From NCBI GenBank assembly GCA_937129395.1, contig CAKZNE010000144.1, positions 1 through 50,696 on the forward strand: a DNA stretch of 50,696 nt, read 5' to 3'. The stretch is from an uncultured Cryomorphaceae bacterium (GTDB lineage: Bacteria; Bacteroidota; Bacteroidia; Flavobacteriales; Schleiferiaceae). The notes beneath the pieces are model-generated. The model saw nothing but the letters and a program-made list of their open reading frames with translations. It was not told the origin of the DNA and searched no databases. Below are positions 38,566 to 48,041 of the stretch, in pieces. Position 1 is the first letter of the stretch. Every line of letters begins with the position of its first letter. Made by a program: the position numbers and the translations under genes.

Positions 38566-39336
38566 CTACTTGGAACAGACATACAATATTTCGCCTTTTT
38601 GCAAGGCAAAACGTTCAGTTAATTCTTTTCCAATTTTTTTCTGAAGATTTACCTCATCAACCTTGAACCCAGACTCTTTTAAACGGTCTGGGTAATCAAG
38701 GCCATGTGCTCTTACATGATCGTATTGCCCAAAGCGCTTAATCCTTTCTTCTGGATCGGTAATGCTTGAGTCTTCATCTGTGATTTCCAAATTCCTATTT
38801 AATGGAACCTGCATAATAGCCAAACCACCTGGTTTTAGCACTCTGCAAAGTTCACGCATACATTGTTTGTCGTCATTTACATGCTCCAAAACATGATTGC
38901 AAAAAACAGCATCAAAGGTATTGTCTTCGTATTGGATATTATGGATGTCCATTTTCACATCGGCAATAGGAGAATCCAAATCTGCGGTTAAATAATCCAG
39001 GTTTTTCATTTTCCTAAATCTACCATAGAAACACTGTTCCGGAGCAATATGCAAAACCTTCCTTTCTTTGGTAAAGAAATCCGACTCATCTCTTAAATAA
39101 AGCCACATTAATCGGTGTCTTTCTAGGGATAAGGTGGAAGGAGCTAAGGCATTTTCCCTTTGCATTCCTTTATAACCGTAAGGCAAAAGCTTTTTGTATT
39201 TTTTACCATCGATAGGATCCTCAAATTTATCCCCTTTATAAAGTAAAGATAAAATGGGTCGAACCACATAGCTCAAACGAATCATTAATGGCCTTGGAAT
39301 GGTATTTAAGGCAAATCGGAATATGGACTTTATCAT
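38566..39336 (-). CDS. Class I SAM-dependent methyltransferase
   Basis: IQYEDNTFDAVFCNHVLEHVNDDKQCMRELCRVLKPGGLAIMQVPL. Confidence 0.88.
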   Translation of the reverse strand: MIKSIFRFALNTIPRPLMIRLSYVVRPILSLLYKGDKFEDPIDGKKYKKLLPYGYKGMQRENALAPSTLSLERHRLMWLYLRDESDFFTKERKVLHIAPEQCFYGRFRKMKNLDYLTADLDSPIADVKMDIHNIQYEDNTFDAVFCNHVLEHVNDDKQCMRELCRVLKPGGLAIMQVPLNRNLEITDEDSSITDPEERIKRFGQYDHVRAHGLDYPDRLKESGFKVDEVNLQKKIGKELTERFALQKGEILYVCSK

Positions 39337-40121
39337 TATTTTTCTTCTTTTATACCCAGAGCTTCATACACATAATCAAAAGTGGAAAGGATTTCTGGTT
39401 TTCCTTTTACAATGGCCACATCATGTTCAAAATGAGCGGCGGCTTTATTATCAACGGTGTTGATGGTCCAGCCATCATCGAGTTGTCTTACTCTATAAGT
39501 TCCTTGTGTAATCATGGGTTCAATAGCCAAAACAAGTCCTTCTTTTAAAACTTTTCCCTTGCCTTTTCTTCCAAAGTTTGGAACCTGTGGATCTTCATGT
39601 AAACTTTTTCCTAAACCATGACCAACAAGCTCTCTAACTACACCAAAACCATTTTTTTCAGCATGATTCTGAATGGCAAAGCTAAGATCTCCCAATCGGT
39701 TTCCAGCATGCATTTGCTCTATACCTTTATAAAGACACTCTTTGGTCACTTTTAGTAATTTCTTTATTTCTGGATCAACATTACCCACTTCAAAAGTATA
39801 GGCATGGTCGCCATAATAGCCGTTTAAAATAGAACCACAATCAATACTAACCACATCACCATCTTCAAAAGGCCTTTCGTTTGGCAAACCATGAACTACT
39901 GTTTGGTTTACGGAAATTAATAGGGTGCTAGGACAATCATATAGGCCTAAAAATCCAGGAATTGCTCCTTGATCACGTATATACTCTTCTGCAAGCTTAT
40001 CTAATTTGTTTGGGATAGCTCCAATTTTAACTTCCTTGGCTAAAATTCCTAATGTGCGACTTACCACCAGGGCAGCTTCACGCATTAATTCTATCTCTTC
40101 GGGGGATTTGTATTTTATCAT
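39336..40121 (-). CDS. map: Methionine aminopeptidase type I
   Basis: YKSPEEIELMREAALVVSRTL, VVHGLPNERPFEDGDVVSIDCGSILNGYYGDHAYTF, LVGHGLGKSLHEDPQVPNFG, EPMIT. Confidence 0.97.
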   Translation of the reverse strand: MIKYKSPEEIELMREAALVVSRTLGILAKEVKIGAIPNKLDKLAEEYIRDQGAIPGFLGLYDCPSTLLISVNQTVVHGLPNERPFEDGDVVSIDCGSILNGYYGDHAYTFEVGNVDPEIKKLLKVTKECLYKGIEQMHAGNRLGDLSFAIQNHAEKNGFGVVRELVGHGLGKSLHEDPQVPNFGRKGKGKVLKEGLVLAIEPMITQGTYRVRQLDDGWTINTVDNKAAAHFEHDVAIVKGKPEILSTFDYVYEALGIKEEK

Positions 40122-40543
40122 TAGAATTTGAAAAAACCTTTTTTCTTTCTTTTGTTTGATTTTGGATAATCTTCATTTGAAGGAGTATTTCCGCTTATCT
40201 TTTGATAAACTTCTCCCCAACCTATAAAGCCACCAACATTTCTGTCGTCAACAAAAATATCGGCATTAATTTTTCTGCTTTGTGTTTTCAGATCATACTC
40301 TTCGCCAGAAAAACTGCTGTTAACGGCATAAAACTCAATTCCATTGTCCGCGCAAAAATCAACCGCTTCTCTTAGTCTGGAACCATGTCTATAGGTCCAT
40401 AAAACCAAACGGTGGCCATCGGATTCCAATCTTTTTAAAGTTTCAAATGCGAAAATCATTGGTTTCCCAATTTTCGGGTATTTATCTTCTACTACTGTTC
40501 CATCAAAATCAATGGCAATTATTTTAGAATTTTCTCCAATCAT
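40121..40543 (-). CDS. HAD-like hydrolase (BT0820-like)
   Basis: IIAIDFDGTVVEDKYPKIGKP, VLWTYRHG, ADIFVDDRNVGG. Confidence 0.8.
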   Translation of the reverse strand: MIGENSKIIAIDFDGTVVEDKYPKIGKPMIFAFETLKRLESDGHRLVLWTYRHGSRLREAVDFCADNGIEFYAVNSSFSGEEYDLKTQSRKINADIFVDDRNVGGFIGWGEVYQKISGNTPSNEDYPKSNKRKKKGFFKF

Positions 40544-42066
40544 TGTGTTATCAGTATTGAATTACGGGTCATTTCTGCTGGTTTTGGTATTTCCATCAAT
40601 TCCAAAATTGTAGGTGCAATATCACCCAAAACTCCATCTTTTATAGAATATCCCAAATTATTGCCAACTAAAAAACAAGGCACGGGCTGGGTGGTATGGG
40701 CCGTGTTCGGACTACCATCTGGGTTAAGCATACAATCAGAATTTCCATGATCTGCTATAATAATAAAAACATAGTCATTTTTCAAACCTGCATTTACCAC
40801 ATCCCTAGTGCATTCATCTACAACTTCACAAGCTTTAATAGCCGCCTTCATATCACCCGTATGTCCTACCATATCTGGGTTTGCGAAATTCAAGCAAATA
40901 TAATCCACTTCTCCTTTTGCTAGTTCTGGAATTATAGCATCCCTAATATCGTAGGCGCTCATTTCAGGTTTTAAATCATAAGTAGCCACTTTTGGAGAGG
41001 GACACATTAATCGTTTTTCGCCTTCAAATTCCAATTCCCTTCCTCCTGAAAAGAAAAAAGTTACATGGGGGTACTTCTCCGTTTCAGCAATCCTTATTTG
41101 GCTTCTATGGTTTTCACTTATCACCTGACCTAAGGTTTGGCTTAAATTATCCTTTTCATAAACCACATGAACATTTTTGAAACTCTCATCGTAATTGGTT
41201 AGGGTAACATAATGTAAATCCAGTTTATGCATGTTTTGCTCATGGAAATCTTTCTGGGATAAAGCCATGGAAATTTGGCGTCCTCTATCCGTTCTAAAAT
41301 TGAAACTAATAACGATATCTCCTTCTTCAATTTTGGCAACTGGCTCCCCCTTTTCCGTAATCACAGATGGTAAGACAAATTCGTCGGTTTGACCAGCATT
41401 ATAAGAACTTTCTAATGCCTCCTTAGCTGAATTAAATTTTTCACCTTCTCCATTTACCAATAAATCGTAGGCCAACTTTATTCTTTCCCATCTTTTATCT
41501 CTATCCATTGCGTAATAGCGCCCGATAATGGATGCTATTTTGGTTGGGCTATTTTTAATATGATCCTCTAAATCCGCCATATATCCCAGGCCACCTTTAG
41601 GGTCGGTATCCCTACCATCCGTAAAAACGTGAACTGCAATTTTATTCAAGCCAAAATCTTCCGCAGCCGTGATTAAGCCTTTTAAATGATCAATATGAGA
41701 ATGTACACCTCCATCGGACAATAGTCCCATAAAATGTACCTTTTTATTATTTTGTTTGGCTTTTGTAAATGCTTCAATCAGGGTTGGTTCTAATCCAATC
41801 TCCTTATTTTCTACGGCCAAATTTATTTTTACAAGATCTTGATAAACAATCCTTCCTGCACCTAAATTCATATGCCCTACCTCGCTGTTTCCCATTTGTC
41901 CCTCAGGCAAACCAACAGCCAATCCCGATGCCTCCAATTGTGCATTTGGATATTCGTGGTATAAAGAATCAATAAAGGGAGTATTTGCCTTATCGATGGC
42001 AGATACATTTTTATCCTTTGCTATTCCCCATCCGTCAAGAATAAGTAGTGCGACTTTTTTAGGCAT
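40540..42066 (-). CDS. gpmI: 2,3-bisphosphoglycerate-independent phosphoglycerate mutase
   Basis: MPKKVALLILDGWGIA, GQMGNSEVGHMNLGAGRIVYQDL, LLSDGGVHSHIDHL, VFTDGRDTDPKGG, NFANPDMVGHTG, IADHGNSD. Confidence 0.97.
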   Translation of the reverse strand: MPKKVALLILDGWGIAKDKNVSAIDKANTPFIDSLYHEYPNAQLEASGLAVGLPEGQMGNSEVGHMNLGAGRIVYQDLVKINLAVENKEIGLEPTLIEAFTKAKQNNKKVHFMGLLSDGGVHSHIDHLKGLITAAEDFGLNKIAVHVFTDGRDTDPKGGLGYMADLEDHIKNSPTKIASIIGRYYAMDRDKRWERIKLAYDLLVNGEGEKFNSAKEALESSYNAGQTDEFVLPSVITEKGEPVAKIEEGDIVISFNFRTDRGRQISMALSQKDFHEQNMHKLDLHYVTLTNYDESFKNVHVVYEKDNLSQTLGQVISENHRSQIRIAETEKYPHVTFFFSGGRELEFEGEKRLMCPSPKVATYDLKPEMSAYDIRDAIIPELAKGEVDYICLNFANPDMVGHTGDMKAAIKACEVVDECTRDVVNAGLKNDYVFIIIADHGNSDCMLNPDGSPNTAHTTQPVPCFLVGNNLGYSIKDGVLGDIAPTILELMEIPKPAEMTRNSILITQ

Positions 42067-42193
42067 TTTCAGCTTTTTGAAATAAGGGTGCAAAGATCAT
42101 AAAATGATCTGGTTTATCTAAATAGGAAAATCGGAATTTTTGATATTGAATCATTTCAATTCCAAATAGTTGGACGAATACTAGCAAAAAATA

Positions 42194-42222
42194 AAAAAGG
42201 CCCTAATATTTAGAGCCTTTTT
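42194..42222. terminator. Terminator downstream of elbB (possibly bidirectional)
   Basis: AAAAAGGCCCTAA-TAT-TTAGAGCCTTTTT. Confidence 0.75.
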
Positions 42223-42238
42223 ACAAATTATTAAAAAA

Positions 42239-42916
42239 CTAAAATTCATTTAATGCCTGTACAGCTTGACTAATATTTTGTCTTACTTCAAGGATATCCG
42301 CTTCCATCATATAACAGGGAGCACAAATAATTTTGTTGGTCTTGTCGATGGAAATTTCACGGACTGTTTTCATTTCCGCATTAACTCCTATAGATCTCAT
42401 ACCTGAACTTATAGCTTCAATTTCATAAGGAGATTTTTCGGAGGTAGTTCCAATGCTCAAGCTGGTTTTTAATCCAGATTTTTCAAAGGCTTTCGCCAAA
42501 GTTGTAGGACTCATGCAAAGTGCTACAATAGGTTTTCCTGCTTTTTGAAATCCAACTAAAAAACTTTCTAAACTAGAATTAATCGTGGCATTAGGTCCAT
42601 CAAAAGCCCATGTAGTAAAATTTTTGGCTGTACCAAATCCGCCGGGCATCATAAGGGCGTCAAAATCATTAATCTTTACATCCTTTAAATCCATTATATC
42701 ACCACGGGCAATGCGAGCAGATTCCACTAAAACATTTCTACTTTCTTGCATTTCTTCACCATTGAGGTGATTCAAAACGTGATACTGGTCCAGATTTGGA
42801 GCCATGCATTGATACGAATGACCTTCTTCTTTTATCGCTAAAAGACTTAAAACCGCCTCTTGAATTTCTGTTCCATCATAAACTCCACTGCCATGAAGTA
42901 AAACTGCAATTTTCAT
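42239..42916 (-). CDS. elbB: Isoprenoid biosynthesis glyoxalase ElbB (DJ-1/PfpI superfamily)
   Basis: MKIAVLLHGSGVYDGTEIQEAVLSLLAI, DALMMPGGFGTAKNFTTWAF, KPIVALCMSP, CAPCYM. Confidence 0.95.
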   Translation of the reverse strand: MKIAVLLHGSGVYDGTEIQEAVLSLLAIKEEGHSYQCMAPNLDQYHVLNHLNGEEMQESRNVLVESARIARGDIMDLKDVKINDFDALMMPGGFGTAKNFTTWAFDGPNATINSSLESFLVGFQKAGKPIVALCMSPTTLAKAFEKSGLKTSLSIGTTSEKSPYEIEAISSGMRSIGVNAEMKTVREISIDKTNKIICAPCYMMEADILEVRQNISQAVQALNEF

Positions 42917-42925
42917 TTTTCGGAA

Positions 42926-44089
42926 TTAATTTAGTTTGTCCAATAATTGCTCAGTTGCCTTCATATTCATCTCCTTTTCCTTTCCTTTTCGCAAAGCAAC
43001 CATAGCCGATTTCCTGGCTTTATCCATTTGCTTTGTTTTAAAATATAAATGAGCAAGCGTATCTATATAGTAAGGATTATCATCAATATCAACTGCAGTT
43101 TCCATTGCTTTAATTGCCTTTTTCAAAAGCTTTTGATCGTCTGATTTTTCATAGATGGTCCAACATATTGAATTCATAGTTCCTGGATTAGCTTGGCCGT
43201 CATCTGAAATTTTATAGGCGAAATCTATCAATTCAGACCATCTCTTGGATTTAAAATAAAAACCAAAAAGGCTATTATTCCTCATGTCTTTATCCTTAAT
43301 ACCCATTTCGTCCATCAAGGATTTTAAAACTTTATCACCATCTGCAAGATCCAATTTAACTAAAGAATCTGCTTTTAATCCGACTAATTTTTCCATTACT
43401 CCCTCAATTTCAGACTCAGGGTATAATTTTTCCAGCCTGCTTTTATTTTTTAAAACCCAATTCAATTTATTATGCTTGTAACGCGCCAAAACTGAAATCA
43501 CACCCCAATTCACCTCATTAAATAGTTCCTCCTGTTCTTGAGATTCTAGGTATTCATTTATCATTTCCACCTTGGGTCTGCTGCGTTTCCATTTATCTGA
43601 AGTATAGGAATTTTTGAAAAAATCCGGATAATCCAAATCCATATTGGAAGCTTGGATATTGCTAAAAGGCTTTAGTTTATTAGACGCCACCTCCTTGCAC
43701 CATTTTAAATAACCTTCCTTTTTTGGGAATCCTATTTGTTTGGTCAATAAAAGTCCATCCGAACTTAAAAACAAAGTACTTGGGTAAGCATTAACCCTAA
43801 ATTTCATGGCCACGGCAGGACCTTCCCCTTTTTCCATATCCAATTTATAGGCGATAAAGTTTTTATTAATGTAAGCCGAAGCTTTCTCATCCTGAAAAAC
43901 CTCTTTATCCAACATTTTACAAGGCCCACACCAATCTGTAAAGGCATCTATTAATATTGGTTTTTTTAATTCTTTTGCCTTTGCCAATAGAGATGCAAAA
44001 TCCCCTTTATGGAAATCTACCTCAGCTTGAAGCTTTTGGCTCGAAATCAGAAAAACAAGGCATAGCCCGATTGATTTTAAAATATTCAT
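42926..44089 (-). CDS. Thioredoxin family (thioredoxin_7-like) secreted protein
   Basis: Signal peptide; KKPILIDAFTDWCGPCKMLDKEVFQDEKASAYINKNFIAYKLD (WCGPC). Confidence 0.9.
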   Translation of the reverse strand: MNILKSIGLCLVFLISSQKLQAEVDFHKGDFASLLAKAKELKKPILIDAFTDWCGPCKMLDKEVFQDEKASAYINKNFIAYKLDMEKGEGPAVAMKFRVNAYPSTLFLSSDGLLLTKQIGFPKKEGYLKWCKEVASNKLKPFSNIQASNMDLDYPDFFKNSYTSDKWKRSRPKVEMINEYLESQEQEELFNEVNWGVISVLARYKHNKLNWVLKNKSRLEKLYPESEIEGVMEKLVGLKADSLVKLDLADGDKVLKSLMDEMGIKDKDMRNNSLFGFYFKSKRWSELIDFAYKISDDGQANPGTMNSICWTIYEKSDDQKLLKKAIKAMETAVDIDDNPYYIDTLAHLYFKTKQMDKARKSAMVALRKGKEKEMNMKATEQLLDKLN

Positions 44090-44091
44090 TC

Positions 44092-44775
44092 TTATTTATT
44101 TAATCGATTTAATATTTTTTCACTTTTCAATTCCCGTAATGCATCAGATGCAATCCACTTTGCACTAGCAGAATCTTGATCTACTAATCTATAACATAAT
44201 TCAATACAGGGTTCATACAAGTTCTTTCTCCGTTTTCCTATTTCACGATTAGCCCAATTCACTGATTTTTTCACAAAATTTCTTTCGTCGGAAGCGTATT
44301 TCTCTAAAAAAGGGAAACAGTTTAAAAACAATTGATCTTCTGCTTTTTTGTGGTGAACCGTTAAAACTGCCAAGCCTGCAAAACCAGCTCGTCTTTGAAA
44401 TTCTCCTTCCCAATCAAACCATTCTATAATTTTATCCCAAATAAAATCCGTTTTGCGAAACAAATTAATCATGGCTTGATCGCAAACATCCCAAGAATAA
44501 AAATCGCTTACCCATTTATCAGCATTTTGGGCTGTAAAAGTTTTTGGATCGGCAACCAAACTTGCTAATAGTTTACATTCATGTGGACCTTCATCCCACA
44601 AGTGCATTGCCAAATCCGTATCCTTTCCAATTTTTTTGGCCAAATCACGAATCAAAGGCATACTAACTCCAAATGCTGAAGAATCATCAATTTTAAAATG
44701 GGCAAAACCTTTTTTATGATTCTTGGAAGCGAGACCTTTTAAATCTTCAACTATTTCGTTTACCGTTTCCTGCAT
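44092..44775 (-). CDS. DNA alkylation repair protein, AlkD-like HEAT repeat
   Basis: FGVSMPLIRDLAKKIGKDTDLAMHLWDEGPHECKLLASLVADP, WVSDFYSWDVCDQ, FVKKSVNWANREIGKR. Confidence 0.93.
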   Translation of the reverse strand: MQETVNEIVEDLKGLASKNHKKGFAHFKIDDSSAFGVSMPLIRDLAKKIGKDTDLAMHLWDEGPHECKLLASLVADPKTFTAQNADKWVSDFYSWDVCDQAMINLFRKTDFIWDKIIEWFDWEGEFQRRAGFAGLAVLTVHHKKAEDQLFLNCFPFLEKYASDERNFVKKSVNWANREIGKRRKNLYEPCIELCYRLVDQDSASAKWIASDALRELKSEKILNRLNK

Positions 44776-45479
44776 TAGCTTAAAAGAAAACTCATATCTC
44801 CTGGAGCATATTCTTTTGCCTCTTCACCTTTCGCAAAAAGGCGGGCGTCCAATTTTCCTTTTAATTCAAGCTGATTATTTTCAAACCTCAACCAACTTCC
44901 TTCTCTTAAACCAATTACTTTTTGATCATTATAATGATGAAACTCCCCAATCCTAGTGGCTCTCGTTTCCCCTTGGTGTTTGGAATTTGGGTCTGGATCC
45001 AAATAATGGGGGTTAATATTAAAAGGAACAAATTGCAAGGCTTCAAAACTTGGTGGGTAGGCAATAGGCATATCATTGGAGGTGCCAATGCTCATTCCTG
45101 TAATATTGCTTCCAGCACTTGAACCCATATAAGGTGTTCCGGATTTTATCACTTTTTTTAACACTTCCATCAAACCTAAATCGTAAAGAGTTTTTAGCAA
45201 AACGAAGCTATTTCCCCCACCGGTAAAAATTCCAGTTGATTCTTCCAGGGCTTTTTTAGGATCCTCAAATTCATGAATTCCTTTTACCGTTTTCCCGATT
45301 TTAGCAAATGCCTTTTTCGGATATTCTGTGTACTCATCATGGCTAATTCCAGAAGGTCGAGCATAGGGAATAAAGAGAATCTCATCCGTGTCTTTATAGA
45401 ATTCCTTCAATTCATCCAACAGATATTCCATATAGCCGCTACCATAAATTTTGCTGGTGCTAACAATTAATAATTTCAT
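44775..45479 (-). CDS. pepE: Dipeptidase E (peptidase S51)
   Basis: IFTGGGNSFVLLKTLYD, GTPYMGSSAGSNITGMSIGTSNDMPI, NPHYLDPDPNSKHQGETRATRI. Confidence 0.95.
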   Translation of the reverse strand: MKLLIVSTSKIYGSGYMEYLLDELKEFYKDTDEILFIPYARPSGISHDEYTEYPKKAFAKIGKTVKGIHEFEDPKKALEESTGIFTGGGNSFVLLKTLYDLGLMEVLKKVIKSGTPYMGSSAGSNITGMSIGTSNDMPIAYPPSFEALQFVPFNINPHYLDPDPNSKHQGETRATRIGEFHHYNDQKVIGLREGSWLRFENNQLELKGKLDARLFAKGEEAKEYAPGDMSFLLS

Positions 45480-46768
45480 TCTTTTTCCTTTTCAGTATCG
45501 TTAATGATGGCTGTCCAAATTCCCATTTTAGTGCCATCCATTCTTGTCCAAATTGGTCTTACAATCCCGTCGTAAGCATCTATATTGTTATAATCTCCAA
45601 AGAAAACTTTAGTATTTGGAGTAAAAGGCTCCTCGCTAATTTTCATATTCTCCCAAGTTTCCCCACCATCTTTACTTATAGCCATATAAACATCTGTTTG
45701 AAGATCATCATAATGGCGTCTATCATAAAACACGCTGTATAAATATCCAGTTATCGGATCGCAAGAAGTCCAGCAAAAAAACTGGTCCTTTTTACTTTCA
45801 TCATCGTTGATCTTTTTGGCTTCAGACCAAGACACTCCTTTGTCCAAACTTTTAGAAAACCAAACATCATAATCTCCATTTCTATTATCTACCCATGTAA
45901 TATAAATGCTTCCTCGGTGTGGACCTTCACTCACATCACAAACGGTTATGGGCATTCCATTGGCTCTTTGTAAACCTGGAATTTCTATTTCCCAGCCTCC
46001 AAAATGTTGGGCAATAACCTGATCCTGTTCCAACCAAGTTTGACCGTCATCGGTAGATTTATCAAAAAATATTTCTCCTTTATTAGACCATGCCACATAA
46101 ATATCCCCTTCCGGAGAAACTGCAGGAACCGCCCCTTCTGTGGTGTTATCATCATCCAAACATCCTCCAGGAATTTCGCTTATATCAATCGCATCCGACC
46201 ATGTCTCTCCTTGATCCGTTGATTTTGCAAACATGATATTGCTTTCCATTAGGCTATCCGAACTTCCATATTTGTCGAATTGTGTCCAAGTGCTGTAAAT
46301 AGTCCCCGTTTCCAAATTCGTTATAGCCCATTGCTTATCTTGATCTTTTGGATGATCCAGCCCCATATAGCCTCCGTCATTCCAAGATTTTCCGCCGTCA
46401 TCACTTCTTTGGCAAACAATTCGGTCCAAGATTTCCTCACTTTTCCAGTTTTTTCCTGTGGGATCGGAAAGATGTAAGAAATAGAATTCTCCTTTATTCC
46501 CAGCAACTAAAACCGGATCTCCCCAAACGCCATAGCTCGATTTCAAGGTGTCATTTGTCCAGGTTAAACCCCCATCTTCAGAATAAAATACTTGATCTAA
46601 AATGGCTGCAGCCAAAATAATATTCGGATTTTTCTTATTTACAGCGATGGATGGTTCGCATAATCCACGTCTTTTTATTTCTGAGCTTCCAATTTCAATA
46701 TTCTTAAATTCTTGAGCTAAAAGTGCTTGAGTAAAAAATATCGAAATAAGTAGTAATCTAAATTTCAT
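45476..46768 (-). CDS. BNR/sialidase-like beta-propeller secreted protein
   Basis: Asp-box-like repeats (YSEDGGLTWTND, RSDDGGKSWNDG, STDQGETWSDA, STDDGQTWLEQD, SLDKGVSWSEA, SKDGGETWENM); signal peptide from the Met at 46768. Confidence 0.88.
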   Translation of the reverse strand: MKFRLLLISIFFTQALLAQEFKNIEIGSSEIKRRGLCEPSIAVNKKNPNIILAAAILDQVFYSEDGGLTWTNDTLKSSYGVWGDPVLVAGNKGEFYFLHLSDPTGKNWKSEEILDRIVCQRSDDGGKSWNDGGYMGLDHPKDQDKQWAITNLETGTIYSTWTQFDKYGSSDSLMESNIMFAKSTDQGETWSDAIDISEIPGGCLDDDNTTEGAVPAVSPEGDIYVAWSNKGEIFFDKSTDDGQTWLEQDQVIAQHFGGWEIEIPGLQRANGMPITVCDVSEGPHRGSIYITWVDNRNGDYDVWFSKSLDKGVSWSEAKKINDDESKKDQFFCWTSCDPITGYLYSVFYDRRHYDDLQTDVYMAISKDGGETWENMKISEEPFTPNTKVFFGDYNNIDAYDGIVRPIWTRMDGTKMGIWTAIINDTEKEKE

Positions 46769-46856
46769 CTGTTTAGTTTTATGATCTATTAGCAAATCCC
46801 TTTATTTGCTTTTTATAAAATCTACAAGTCCTATAAATTTGGCTAAAGCTACTAAA

Positions 46857-47351
46857 ATGAAGAGTTTTAAAATAGTAATCTTATTGATTATTGCCTACAT
46901 GAGTATGGGATTTTCGATTCACCCATTCCATGCCTCCATAACTGAGTTAAAATACAATAGTGAGCATCAATTATTAGAGGTTACCGTCCGACTTTTTACA
47001 GATGATTTGGGAATGGCCATTGGCGAGGAGATTTTGATTGGAAAAGAACAAAATGAAAATCAATCACAAAAAATTAGGGATTATGTTCAGAAAAATTTAA
47101 TAATCGGGGATCCAAGTCAGGAAAAAGCATTGCAGCTTTCTGAGGTGGGACAAGAAACCGAATACGACATAAGCTTTGTATATTTTGAGATACGGGACTT
47201 TACACTTTCCGAGTCGTATGAAATTAGCCAAACAGTATTGTTTGATCAATTTGAGGATCAAGCCAATATTGTTAATCTCATCGTTGGAAAAGAAACTTAT
47301 TCAGATTATTTCACTTCGTCTTCAGCCGAAAAAACCTTTGCCATAGAATGA
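46857..47351 (+). CDS. DUF6702 family secreted protein
   Basis: FSIHPFHASITELKYNSEHQLLEVTVRLFTDDLGMAI, typical of this Bacteroidota family; 4-bp overlap with the next gene. Confidence 0.8.
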   Translation: MKSFKIVILLIIAYMSMGFSIHPFHASITELKYNSEHQLLEVTVRLFTDDLGMAIGEEILIGKEQNENQSQKIRDYVQKNLIIGDPSQEKALQLSEVGQETEYDISFVYFEIRDFTLSESYEISQTVLFDQFEDQANIVNLIVGKETYSDYFTSSSAEKTFAIE

Positions 47352-47932
47352 GCTCATTTAATAGTTATTTACAACTCGGATTTGAGCATATTCTAAATAT
47401 TGAAGCTCTGGATCATGTCATTTTCATTATTGTTTTATTGGCAGCACATCGTCCTCGACAATGGTTGAAAATGCTTATTGCTGTTAGCCTTTTTGGCATT
47501 GGACATTCTCTTTCTCTTACCATGGCCTCATTTGACATGGTTAGCATTGACAGTGAATTAATTGAATTTTTAATCCCTTTAACGATTTTGTTTACGGCCA
47601 TTTTAAACCTAAGTAAATTCGGTCCAAATCCAGAATCAAAAGGTAAATATTGGATTTCCATCTTATTTGGGATTATTCATGGTTTGGGGTTTTCCAACTA
47701 TTATGAAATGTTGGTAATGGGAGAAAATAAATATTGGTCGGCTCTACTCCCTTTTAATCTAGGTATTGAGCTTGGACAAATTCTAATTTTTGCAATTTTC
47801 CTTATTGTCATGTTTTTCGGCCAGGTTCTGATGAATATAAAAAACAGAGATTGGAATATTTTCTTTTCAGGATTGGGTTTTGGCCTGGCCTTGGTAATGA
47901 TGATTAAAAACCTTCCTCCTATTTTCGGATAA
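47348..47932 (+). CDS. HupE/UreJ family membrane protein
   Basis: YLQLGFEHILNIEALDHVIFIIVLLA, FGIGHSLSLTMASFD, FGIIHGLGFSNYYEM. Confidence 0.9.
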   Translation: MSSFNSYLQLGFEHILNIEALDHVIFIIVLLAAHRPRQWLKMLIAVSLFGIGHSLSLTMASFDMVSIDSELIEFLIPLTILFTAILNLSKFGPNPESKGKYWISILFGIIHGLGFSNYYEMLVMGENKYWSALLPFNLGIELGQILIFAIFLIVMFFGQVLMNIKNRDWNIFFSGLGFGLALVMMIKNLPPIFG

Positions 47933-48041
47933 TAGGAATTTCAACAGGGCTTTTCAAGCTTTCTTAAACGGCCACTAAAATTTTCAAACATTCATTTTTA
48001 GAAGCTATATTTACAGGCATTTTACTAAATCGATTTATTTA

